64,000 nucleotides of DNA, taken from positions 1,409,501-1,473,500 of the forward strand of contig WPIO01000025.1 of assembly GCA_009760855.2 (NCBI GenBank). The letters are read 5' to 3'. Position 1 is the stretch's first letter. Each line of letters starts with the position of its first letter. Position numbers and translations under genes: made by a program. Under the pieces are notes generated by a model. That model had not been told where the DNA came from and ran no database searches. It saw only the letters and a list, made by a program, of their open reading frames with translations. This stretch comes from Cristatella mucedo. Taxonomy: Eukaryota > Bryozoa > Phylactolaemata > Cristatellidae. Positions 11,742-21,210 of the stretch are shown piece after piece.

Positions 11742-11900
11742 GTCAGAGGATGTGGCGCTCCACGACCACTCTCTACTTCACGACCTAGGTCGCGGGTTCG
11801 AGTCCTGCTGCGGAAAATCCCCCACTGCAAGTGGTCCGATCGACATTAAGGTTCTTCCGTCTCTATATAAATGATGCTGGTAAACCAGCTAGCCTTTCTT
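11742..11900 (+). mobile_element. SINE-A copy
   Basis: A clear RNA polymerase III B box (GGGTTCGAGTCC) lies in the tRNA-like head, followed by the conserved body CCACTGCAAGTGG and the TCTTCCGTCTCTATATAAA end. Sense orientation is plus. Confidence 0.65.
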
Positions 11901-12655
11901 TGCGAATAATTTGTCTCATTTTGAAGTACCAACGAAAGAATAATCTTAAATATCACACCTTAAATCAATAGATAATGATCTGATCCGAGCAAAAATGGAA
12001 ATGCTCACGATGGTGGCGAAGCCAGGGGACAGGGGAATATTTGCACACTCCCCCCCCCCCCTACAAAGGGACAGCGACCTGAGCCGCCCCTATTCCTACG
12101 CCCCCCAGACCGTCACCAACGCCGAAAACTATCTCTTAATTCCATTATACGAGCAACCACCGAGTTTGTGTCAAATAGATACTTTGATTTTTGAGCTTTG
12201 ATGTTTCATTAGTTTTGGGTCAAGCCCTGCCTTACATGAAAATCTTGAGGGTCTTTCATCCTAAGTAGAAATTTTTCAGACATAAGAAATCTTGCATAAA
12301 AGTTCACCGCGATAAAATTTCCATCTCAGCCTCTGGCTCAAAAGCTCACTTATTGAAAGATTATTGAAAAAAGACGGGATACTCTGTCAGAATAGTGGAT
12401 TCCGTGCCTTTACTAATATTGTCATGCTAATAATATAATAATCGTAAGCAGATTGACTGCACCAGCCTCACAACACAGCCGGCATCATCACGGACTTCAC
12501 ACTCCTTCTGCTCCGCGAGCTTTCTCAGCCAGTAGCTCTCCCACGGTCTCTGCGTTTAGTCGGCGTGCTCCGTTCCAAAATGAACTTTCGCTAGGTGCCT
12601 ACATTAATCGCTCAGTCAAGTCAGCCGACTTTCAGGCTAAGCAGCGTGACCACAA
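11901..12655. other. Unassigned stretch
   Basis: Mostly AT-rich with a run of about 12 C at 12050-12061. No gene or repeat family recognised. Confidence 0.35.
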
Positions 12656-12659
12656 GCTC

Positions 12660-13312
12660 AGAAAAAACTCAGATAGGTGTACCTCAGCCACATTAGTCCA
12701 TTTACCTCCGACCTACCGTTTGAGCTTTGTCAACTTGCAAGTTCGCTTGCCTGTGCAATAATCAGAAGCTTAAAGAGAATGCAAAGCTCGAAGCTTTCGC
12801 TTGTCTTGCTTGACCGTAAAAACCTCCATATTGCACAGCTTCTCTCTAAATTGCACTGGCTGCCCATACAGTAGTGAGTCTAATTCCAAATCTTGTCTAT
12901 CGATTTTACGATTTACCATTCTCTTGCTCGAGGTTTCCTGTATGGAAAGTGTACTCCCTTGCAACACCTGCTCCTCTGTCTCTAGCCGTTTAGCCGTGTC
13001 GCTAGCCATTATCCAATCCTTTGGAGACAGTGGCTTCAGTTCTTATGTATCTATATCTAAAGCCTGAACTTCCCTATGGACTGACGTCACAGCCTACCCT
13101 GTCTTGCCGGCATTTAAAGCGAAACCGACAATCCCTATCCCTCATAGCATTAGCTCAGACCCTATGAACCATCTTTCAAGTGCTTATACGTGCTACAATC
13201 ACGCATGTTAATCGAACTATCCAGTTGATGTACTTCCATTTGCACCTTCTTTTCTAGCTTATGTTAAATGCCGAGAAGGAAGCTCTAAAGATTTGTTATT
13301 ATTATTATTATG
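12660..13312 (+). mobile_element. LINE beta, C-terminal copy
   Basis: Frames around 12677-13067 read CAIIRSLKRMQSSKL, LLSKLHWLPIQ and FGDSGFSSY. These are the standard C-terminal landmarks of L2/CR1 reverse transcriptases (thumb, LHWLPV, and GDRAFS-like motifs). The end has a decayed tail and ATT repeats. Frameshifts and stops make it inactive. Confidence 0.75.
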
Positions 13313-13724
13313 TGACAGTTCTCTATCCAATATATCTCTGGTTACGTAGACGGCGTTCGATTACGGGTTTAACGTCATAACTAGAGAGCGATGAGCGATG
13401 TCGTGTTATGCTAGTATTGTGGCATTCTTTGGGTGCGACACCTTTTAAAAATCTGGCTGGAGATTAAGCAGTTTTGCCGAGTTAACATATGCTCATAAAG
13501 TAATGTGTTTTAAATTGTTTTAGTTTCGGAAATAGTTCTGCACTACTTGCTGCGCATTTCGTCGAACTTCCGTCTGCGGATAGCCGAAGCTCCGTGGGAA
13601 GTCCTCCATTGCAGGGGTGCATTGGTATTTATGGCCGCTACTGCTTACTCGTACGCTTCCGTATATACTGTATTCTATGGCCGTAGGTGTCTATATTAGT
13701 GTAACGATATATATATAATATATA
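13313..13724. other. Unassigned stretch
   Basis: No gene or repeat recognised; a short TA-rich patch lies at 13705-13728 next to the SINE. Confidence 0.35.
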
Positions 13725-13862
13725 TAATTCATTTGTATAGCACCCCGAGAGAACTTAATCTTTATTCAGGCGCTCCACATGTGCCTCGGGGCTCGAGCCC
13801 ACGACCTCAGCCAGGCCTTGGTCGGGGCGAGCACCTTAACCGCTGGACCAAACCTTGGCAAA
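13725..13862 (-). mobile_element. SINE-B copy, best preserved
   Basis: On the minus strand it starts with an A-box-like TGGTCCAGCGGTTAAGG and a B box GGGCTCGAGCCC. It ends with the tail AAGATTAAGTTCTCTCGGGG-TGCTATACAAAT, which matches the beta LINE tail. This is the organisation of a tRNA-derived SINE that has captured a LINE 3' end. Confidence 0.7.
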
Positions 13863-14086
13863 GCGTTGATGTTACGGTTCGGTTTTATCAAAGAGACATT
13901 GCATCATGCTATAGACAACACTTCCGGGACGCTCTCGGGGATCGCTGTCTATTCCCACAGAATGATATTCAGCATCAACCGGTCGACAGTGAAAAGTGTC
14001 GGTCGACAGCTAAAAACCCAGGTGCCTCCAGAAAGGTTACGCAAGCCTTCATCCTTCATAGAGGTTTGGGCACTTTTCTGGCCTGG

Positions 14087-14090
<4 letters not shown>

Positions 14091-14182
<92 letters not shown>
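14091..14182. repeat. Compound (CA)n(TA)n microsatellite
   Basis: About 78 bp of CA repeats followed by about 14 bp of TA repeats. It is flanked to the right by an inverted beta-tail fragment at 14183-14225. Open frames across it are artefacts. Confidence 0.95.
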
Positions 14183-14224
14183 ATTTATTTGCATAGCACC
14201 CTAAGAGAACTTAAACTCTACCCA

Positions 14225-14425
14225 AAACGCACCTGTTTATTACGGTGTTTGGCGGGTCTTTGCGATTCGTACTTCGTGTGCATGTACCTGTTTACACTAT
14301 GCCTGCTGCTTGTGGATGCTACCACCAATCATTTGGTAATGCTGCCTATACAGTATCTGTAAATTGCCTAGAAAGAGATTCAGTTCTCTGAGGGCGCTAT
14401 ACAAATGTATTGTTATTATTATTAA
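14225..14425 (+). mobile_element. LINE beta 3' UTR and tail
   Basis: The last part (14365-14425) is a well-kept tail, CCTAGAAAGAGATTCAGTTC followed by TCTGAGGGCGCTATACAAAT, then ATT repeats. The sequence before it (TTTGCGATTCGTACTTCGTG) resembles the pre-tail sequence near 2.02 kb. Confidence 0.6.
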
Positions 14426-14490
14426 ATTATTAAATCGCAGGCTACGGGTGCATAATCTGCGGCACAGAATGCTCGCCGACAGACAACCGA

Positions 14491-14492
<2 letters not shown>

Positions 14493-14582
<90 letters not shown>
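14493..14582. repeat. (CT)n microsatellite
   Basis: Ninety bp of CT with a single A interruption at 14571. Confidence 0.95.
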
Positions 14583-14715
14583 TGCAAAGTCATGCGTAAT
14601 CTATAAGCTGCTGTATTTAGCCTATTTTTCCCTACTCAGGACAAAACGTGAGGTCTTTCTCTGTCGGTCCCTCTCTCCCTCATTCACAATGCGCTCCTTT
14701 TAAGGCGGTCAGGGC
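14583..14715 (+). repeat. Direct repeat, left copy
   Basis: Shares ordered blocks with 16439-16590: TTGC-AAGTC-TGCGTA, GCCTATTT, a GTCCCTCTC segment and ACAATGCGCT followed by CTTTT. The two copies flank the GC-rich exon block in the same orientation. Confidence 0.5.
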
Positions 14716-15201
14716 GTGGAGACGGTGCCATACCGCACGGTGGCTCGGTCGCATCGCGCTGTCGGGCTCAGGCCTTTCGCGAAGCTCGACTTGCGTTCAC
14801 AGGGAACGAAATAAGCGCCGATCCATCTCTCGAACTTGCACTCTTAGCCCACTACAATCGGCGAGACCTTTGCACCAAGGAGCGGCGGCCATGGCCGCGT
14901 GCGGCGGATAGGCAGTCGGAGGCAGAACAAACCATCCTCGCTGGACGATATGAGCATTTCCCGAGAAAGGAGCGCGCCGCCCCCGGGCGGCGCTGAGCAC
15001 CTGGGGCGGAAACTTCTCTTTTCTCGGCACCAGCTGGCCGCGGACCGAACTGCCGAGGTTCACGAGCCCCGCCCCCTCCAAAGGCTCCTGTTGTCGTCCG
15101 GTGTCAGCGGCGGTCGCGGCGTGGGCGCATTCTCGGCGGCAGTCGATACGTCTGCCTGGCCAGAAAGCGCCGCCGTGCGCGTGGCGGCGGCGACAGCTCA
15201 C
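14716..15201. other. GC-rich intronic sequence downstream of the minus-strand exon
   Basis: Lies 3' (minus strand) of the splice donor at 15201, so it is the start of an intron if the exon call is right. A 173-codon minus frame continues here but is not part of the spliced message. CpG-rich. Confidence 0.4.
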
Positions 15202-15725
15202 CTGTGTATTTTCCAGCCCTTCTCCAGATCCATCTTTTCCAGCTGCGACAGCGGCGGCGACGACATCAGGATGCTGCGGAACGTCACGTAGCTCTCGTCG
15301 TGCGTGCGGCCCTCCCAAAGGTTCACCTTTTTCTTCGCCCTCACGGTGAAAGCGTCTATCGAGGGCAGGTTGGACGGCGTGCCGGCGCCGCGAGCGTTCC
15401 GCAGCGGTCGCATGTAGCCCGGCGCCTCGTCCGCGATATACCCGCCGCCATCGCTCGGCGGCGGCGGCGGCGGCGGACGCTCGACGACGATCGTCGGCTC
15501 AAAGTTGAAGACGAGCCGATCCTTCTTGAACAGCTTCTTGTCGTTTTCGATTCTCGTCTGCTGCTTCTTGGCCTCGCTCTCGATCCGCCGGATGAGCAGC
15601 TGCAGCGTCCGCTCGGGGAACTTGTTCTCGCCCATGACGACAAGGCCGGTGCGGCTGCTCAGCACGTTGCGTGCTGTGTCGATGGCACGCCGACGCTCCA
15701 TGGCCGCCTTCCGCGTGTTGTGCAT
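15202..15725 (-). CDS. 5' coding exon of an unrecognised gene
   Basis: This is the best intact coding block in the window: 174 complete codons plus two bases, ending at a consensus donor (CACAG then GTGAGC; intron begins at 15201). The start is the ATG at 15723-15725. An in-frame TAA lies 18 bases upstream (15744-15746), so translation cannot begin further out, though an internal Met at codon 9 is possible. The protein opens with a basic Lys/Arg-rich helix (about residues 4-40), then a likely coiled segment rich in Glu, Lys and Gln (about 40-68). A proline run of seven (about 84-90), a Gly/Ala-rich linker and a charged C-terminal part with KVNLWEGR and SQLEKMDLEKGW follow. No signal peptide or membrane segment is seen. 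The function is unknown; a cytoskeletal or axonemal scaffold is a guess only. Long antisense frames here are shadows. Confidence 0.65.
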
Positions 15726-16438
15726 TGTCCGCGGAGGCGGTCTTTATCCGCCGCTAATGGCTGCTGTTGCTGCTGCGAAGCGACGGAGCGGCCGAGCGAC
15801 ACTAACCCGCCGCTCTATCCACTCTCGCTCGCTTGCACGCTCGCTCTCTCTCTATTGACCTGTCGGGCCGTGACTCTCATCAAAGGGCCATTGACGCCTC
15901 CGCTGGCCGACCGAACGGCGCTGTGGACACACGTCGCGACGTCCCGGCGGTCGCTCGAGACGTCGCCCGAGAGGGGCCTCGCGACGACGCGCTCTCCTCG
16001 GCGGACTGACGGTCGCAGGCGGTGCGGTGCGAGCGGCGGTTTCACAGCGTGCCTCGTGAAGGGCTAGGGGGGAGGGAGGGAGGGCTACCCTCGGCAGCTG
16101 ACCGGATGCTTTCCGCACGAGCGCGTCGCAGGTAGGCGCTCGCCGCCGCCGCGACCCGGCCGTAGCCAGGGGGTCCGTGAGCGGGAACGCCGTCAATTTC
16201 ACGCCTCACACCAGCCCTCCATGGAAACAAAGAATGGGCTTTGATCTCGATTCCCTGTTATCGCAAGGCGCTAAACGAAGAACAATTAAAGAAATATTTA
16301 CTCTGCATGTCCGCTTGGAGCTGAACAAGCTCGACGCAAAGCTCTTTAGAAAGGATCGCTAGGCTCGAGCACAACGGGTTGGGGGCCCTAAGCCTCACAG
16401 GTGGCGCCTCGCTCGCTGGCCGGCTGACACCGATTCCA
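15726..16438. other. CpG-rich upstream region of the exon (putative promoter/5' UTR)
   Basis: Very rich in CG dinucleotides, continuous with the exon block. No TATA box was found, as is usual for CpG-type promoters. A 61-codon plus frame at 16177-16362 (ending LDAKLFRKDR) is protein-like and could be a divergent exon, but it has no recognised domain. Confidence 0.35.
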
Positions 16439-16590
16439 CCTTTTGCGAGGTCGTGCGTATCCAATGCGCTGTCGTATTTTGCCTATTCCCCCCCCCCGCT
16501 TTTTAGCCAAAAAAAAGTAAACACTTTCTCGGCCAGCCAGTCCCTCTCGCCCAATGACAATGCGCTACTTTTTCGCGGATCAGCGTGCGA
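16439..16590 (+). repeat. Direct repeat, right copy
   Basis: Counterpart of 14583-14715, with a C run at 16491-16498 and an A run near 16508-16516 interrupting the alignment. See the left copy. Confidence 0.5.
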
Positions 16591-16881
16591 ATCCTCTAAC
16601 GGATGTCCAATTTGGTGCTTAGCTGAGAGCAGATAGTCGCTGAACGAAAGTTAGTGGTCGTCGGTAGGTCGTGCGACGTCAACAGCAACCAGTAATTGTG
16701 TAGCCTCCTCAACAACGGGCACTCGAGATTGACTTAAGCAGCATTCAACTGCCTTGACAGCGAAAGCGAGCGTGTACATTAATGGCTGAGCAGACAGGAA
16801 TCAGTCGGTCAACTGCTTACGATCGAGCGCCTGTCGCTGAAAGAGTAAGAGCAATTGAGGGAGAGGGAGAAGGAGAGGTAA

Positions 16882-16884
<3 letters not shown>

Positions 16885-16970
<86 letters not shown>

Positions 16971-17235
16971 GATAGGGAGAGAAAGAAAGACAGAGAGATA
17001 GAGGGAGAAAGAGAGAGAAAGAGAGAGAGGAGAGAGAGGGAGAGACGTGGAGAGAGAGGGAGAGAGAGAGAGGGGGGGAGAGTGAGAGACAGAGAGATAG
17101 AGGGAGAGAAAAAGAGAGTGAGAGAGAAAGAGGGAGACAGAGAGAGAAGGCAATTGAAGAAGAGCGAGCTTGAGAGGGAGGAAGGGTGAGAAAGAGAGCG
17201 AGGGAGAGAGAGAGAGAGAGAGAGGGAGAGAGGAA
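16885..17235. repeat. (GA)n microsatellite and purine-rich tract
   Basis: Eighty bp of pure GA (16885-16964) is followed by about 270 bp of imperfect, nearly all-purine sequence. The two 200-codon minus-strand frames across it are Ser/Leu repeat artefacts. Confidence 0.95.
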
Positions 17236-18785
17236 CAGTAAGGAAGTATCGAGTAATAAGTTATATGTAGCCGACGTGAAAAGCGACGCAGTAACTGAGA
17301 CTGGCCCGGCGGAACCACTGACAATATAAACGCACTGTCTGGCGTGCAGGCGTCGGTGCAAATCTGATGGCAGCAGGTGGCCGGTGCAGTTACAGGAAGT
17401 AGTGCTCGTGCATGTGGCCACGTCAGCTCTCTCACACTGGCATTTTATGTGGTGAGTGGCAATTTAATTCACGTCTTCACGGTATTTTCTGAACGTGTCA
17501 GCTATTTCCAGTGCCATGCCCTCTACATGTTCCGAAAACTGAACCAACAGCCTGCTGCTATTTAAAAGTGAGTGATAGATGCGGAAGCCGGTCTAAACGC
17601 TTTAGTTTTAATTGTTCTTACTTTGGCGAGCCCTCGTGGAGGCCCGTCAGCACGATGGTTGGCTGTCGAAACGGCGGGAAACGTGCAAAATGGTGGTGGT
17701 CTAATGGCGGTGCGAATAGCACATTTCTAAGGTTGCCCGCCACGTGCACGCTCTCCTTTAGCGGCCGTTCACCGAGCCATTGCTAAAAGCCGAGAATTAA
17801 CGGTAAATAAGGTATCGCGTTTGAACAAGCATGCAAAGTTAATCAAAAAGGCACACAAACCCGCTATTTAGCAAGAACCCCCTAATCAGTAGCATTAGTC
17901 GTATAATGTACAGTAAGTGCCGTTAACCTCATTTTATAACCGATGACGATTTTGCAATGATATTTGCAGCTTTGCGATTGCTTCGCCGATTTGCCGCTGT
18001 CTTAGTGTAGCTTCTCAAAGATCATTGCCGCGCCATCAAGAGTATGTTTATCGGCCTCAAGCAAAATACACTTGTGTGTGCAGCGGCTTCAATCATTCTG
18101 CAATACGATCAAGAGCGGATGACCGCACCGTAGCCGCCGTGCTTTGTCCAGAATGCAGTTCTCACAAGTATCCTCGCAACAATTTACCGTTCGCGTCGCT
18201 TGTACTCAAAAAAAATGCTTTCAGTGATCACGCGCATGGCAATAGCTAGGATGTAGCCAGTAAAGAGCCCAGGAGTGACCTTATATTTGCCAGATGCGAT
18301 CGACCGCAGGAGAGCTAAAGGGGCGTGTCGAATGGTCAATCGCACAGACCCGGCCTTTCGGTCCGTGGGTGACCTGGAACCCGTCGACCCCCTTCCCCAT
18401 GCCCCTTCCCCGGCCATGGCCGTGGCGGTTTCGTCGTCTGGCAAACGTTTGCCTCTACAAGTGCCTATGTAGGTCCCAAATACAGGCACTTGCTGCGAAT
18501 TGGCGGCACCCACGCATGTGCCGCCTCTGTGGCCAAGTCATATGGAGCCTATTGCGCACGCACGGGCATCTAGCGACTATTTGCAGGCAGGCTGTATTCG
18601 AAGCTGGCCAACGATCTCGGCGAGGCATTCTCAACTATATGCGACTACTTCAGTTGCCACCAGACGCAACTAGTTGCACAGAGCCTGCACAGCTGGCTCG
18701 CCTAGAACTTCCGAGCACATTTCGTTAGGACTAAGGTTCAATATGCAACGTGGTTATTTTGGCATGTTAAACGGGGAAGATTTTA
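17236..18785. other. Unassigned stretch
   Basis: Plus frame 18294-18728 (144 codons) and minus frame 18184-18513 (109 codons) are open but unrecognised. A 12-bp perfect palindrome CGGCCATGGCCG lies at 18411-18422. No repeat family recognised. Confidence 0.3.
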
Positions 18786-18789
18786 GACG

Positions 18790-19250
18790 AGGAGCGTCTC
18801 ACTGGCTGCCTATTATTGCTTCCGCCTTCAGAAGTAGTGCTCTATCGTTCCGTCTAGACTTTAGTAGCTCACTAGTTGAAGGTCTTCCTGACTGTGCAAC
18901 AGGACGCTTGCAGTTGCTGGATAACTCTGCAACTAGGCTGGTTTGTCGTGAACGTCAGGCTGTCACATTACAGTTGACTTTTCGAGGTCCTGTACGGGCT
19001 TCCCATTCTGTCTCATTCGAGTCCCATTGGTGTCTTCCCCCCAGCCAATCTATCGAAAATACGTTCTAATCAGGCTTTACAGCGTAACACCCGCTCATCC
19101 GGCTGTAATCGTTAGCTGCTATGCTTCTAAGGAATCTCAAACCCTTCGGAGACACTGCCTTCAGTTCGTATGTTTCCAAAGCCTAGAATTCAGCTCCCGA
19201 CTGACGTCACGATTTCACTCGACCTTTGCAATAAAGCTAAAAAAAAAAAA
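18790..19250 (+). mobile_element. LINE beta-like, C-terminal piece
   Basis: A frame near 18830-18990 reads LVEGLPDCATGRLQLLDNSA then RLVCRE, a decayed form of the L2/CR1 thumb. Near 19150-19210 are FGDTAFSS-like and FPKPRIQLP-like remnants. It ends at an A run (19239-19251) instead of the usual ATT tail. Confidence 0.65.
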
Positions 19251-19546
19251 ACACGAGTACACCACAGCGTTTGCTCCGTTCGTGTAAACTGCCCTTAATG
19301 AGCTCGCGTGTGTTGAATTTGTGCATGCCATCATTAATCAGCTGAAATACTTCCGTTTCAGCACATGCATTGTGCCTAGGCAGTTCGACGGGTTGGTTGT
19401 AGACCGACGTCTCGATTCGATTCTGAGAATCAGACCAAACTTCTTCTAACGTTGCTGTCTTCACTGGCACCTGCTCACTGTTGTGTAGCAACAAGGGCCC
19501 ACATCCGTGAGTAGCGGGTCACCTGAATAATTGTGCGATGCACTTC

Positions 19547-21210
19547 GATACAGCTGCCATTTCCATAATAAGCGTTACGAAACTGCGATTTCGATTCCAC
19601 GTTATCGATAAAAAATATTCCGGGTTTAGTAACCGAACTTCATAGCATAGCGGATAGACGTTCTCATGCTATGGTATCGAATGGCTCGGGCCATCAAAGG
19701 TCATAGCATGATACCGGTCAGCACAATCGCATGCAATTTAGTGGGTAAACCCGGTACATTGGTTTCTATGTGCTATCAAAACTGCTATTTCGCGATTCAT
19801 ATTGTGGAAATAGTGGCTACAGTCCGAAAATGTAGAGTATAGCGGGCTACTAGAGGCTAGTGCATTAGAACGCGAATGCACCATGGCATGAATTTAAGTT
19901 GGTAAACCCAGAACACTATTGGGACCATTGGAGGTCATAGCATAAAGTCCCCTAAGCAAAATCTCATGAATTTTGAAATTAAATCCGGAACAGCTGTATT
20001 GCAGTTCGAATATATAAGGAGGCTGGTTGGCTGCCCAGGCCATGGCACGGGAAAGCCCTCGCGCCATATTAGATTTTGTTGGTTAACCCAGAACACTGTT
20101 TTCTGTAACATGAAATCAAAAGTGGTTGTTCACAGCTTATTGCTTATTATGGAAATAGCAGTTGTACCGCCGTGGGAAAATGCAGCGAGGATGGCTAGCC
20201 CGAGGCTATTGAAAACCCCAGCATAAAACGCCCATGCCTTGTCAAACGCAATTTTGAAAGTAAACCGGAACATTGTTTGCATAATGTGGAGTGAAAACCG
20301 CAGCCGCGAGACGCCAATCGAGGAAATGGCAGCTGTATTAGCTCGAATATGTATGGAGAGCAGCTGTATCGCAGGTCGAATATATTTGGAGACAGACTGG
20401 CCCGGCCATCGGAGGCCATAGCATGAGGACGATCATGCCCAATGCTATGAAATTTGGTTGGTAAACAAGTAACACCTTTCTATAAATTGCAATCAAACCG
20501 CAGTGGCACAATGCCTATTATGAAAACGGCAGCGGTATCCCAGTTCAAAACTGACGGCGGCCAGGGCCATTGGTTGAGAACGCCTATGCCCAGTCATAAG
20601 AAATGCGGAAGTAAATGCGGAATACTGTTTCCTCTATTGCAAAATCAAAATCGCTGTCTCAAAACGCTTGCGGAAATAGCAGCTGTATCGCAGTTCGATT
20701 ATGTGGGAAGGCTGGCTGGCCTGGGTCATTATAGGCCATACATAGCATGAAAACAAGAACGCGAAAGCTGGTGGGTATCCGTGGAATACGGTTGACTGTA
20801 ATTTGAAATTAAAGCCGAAGTTTCGACAAGCTTTTTGTGAAAATGCAGCTTTATTGCAGTTCGAATATTTTTGGCTGCCTTTTGGGCCGGGCCATAATCT
20901 GAGGCCCTAGTATAAGAATGCCCAAGCGAAATCACATGAAATTCAGTGGGTAATGCTGGAGCACTCTCCTTATCATTTGGAATCGAAGCAGCAGCTTTGC
21001 GAAGCACTTTGTGCAAACGGCAGCTGTATCGCCATTCAAATGTGTTAAAGGCTGGTTGGCCAGGGCCGTAGCACGAGAATGCACAGGCGAAATTGCATGA
21101 AATTTAGTAGGTAAACCCGTTAAATCGTTTTGCATAGTTTGGAATTGAAACCGTTGTTTTCTGACGTTTATTGTCGAAAGTGGCAATGTATCGCAGTTAT
21201 TCGTAAGACC
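19547..21210 (+). repeat. Satellite array 1, ~170-bp monomers
   Basis: About nine diverged head-to-tail units. Landmarks repeat every 150-190 bp: GGCAGCTGTATCGCAGTTCG, GGCTGGCTGGCC, CATAGCATGAGAA, TGAAATTTAGTGGGTAAACC and ACTGTTTTCTATAATGTGGA. The first unit (19547-19674) is inverted relative to the others. The last unit carries a distinctive TGACGTTTATTGTCGAAAG variant. A homologous array is at 55086-56850. Non-coding. Confidence 0.9.

Noticed and set aside
15204-16067. 287-codon plus-strand open frame, the longest in the window
   Set aside because: It is antisense to the well-supported minus-strand exon and its CpG-rich upstream region; a shadow.
16801-17435. Two ~207-codon Ser/Leu-rich minus frames
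   Set aside because: Read through the GA microsatellite; the composition is dictated by the repeat.
18411-18422. 12-bp palindrome CGGCCATGGCCG as a regulatory site
   Set aside because: Short GC palindromes are expected by chance; no gene context.
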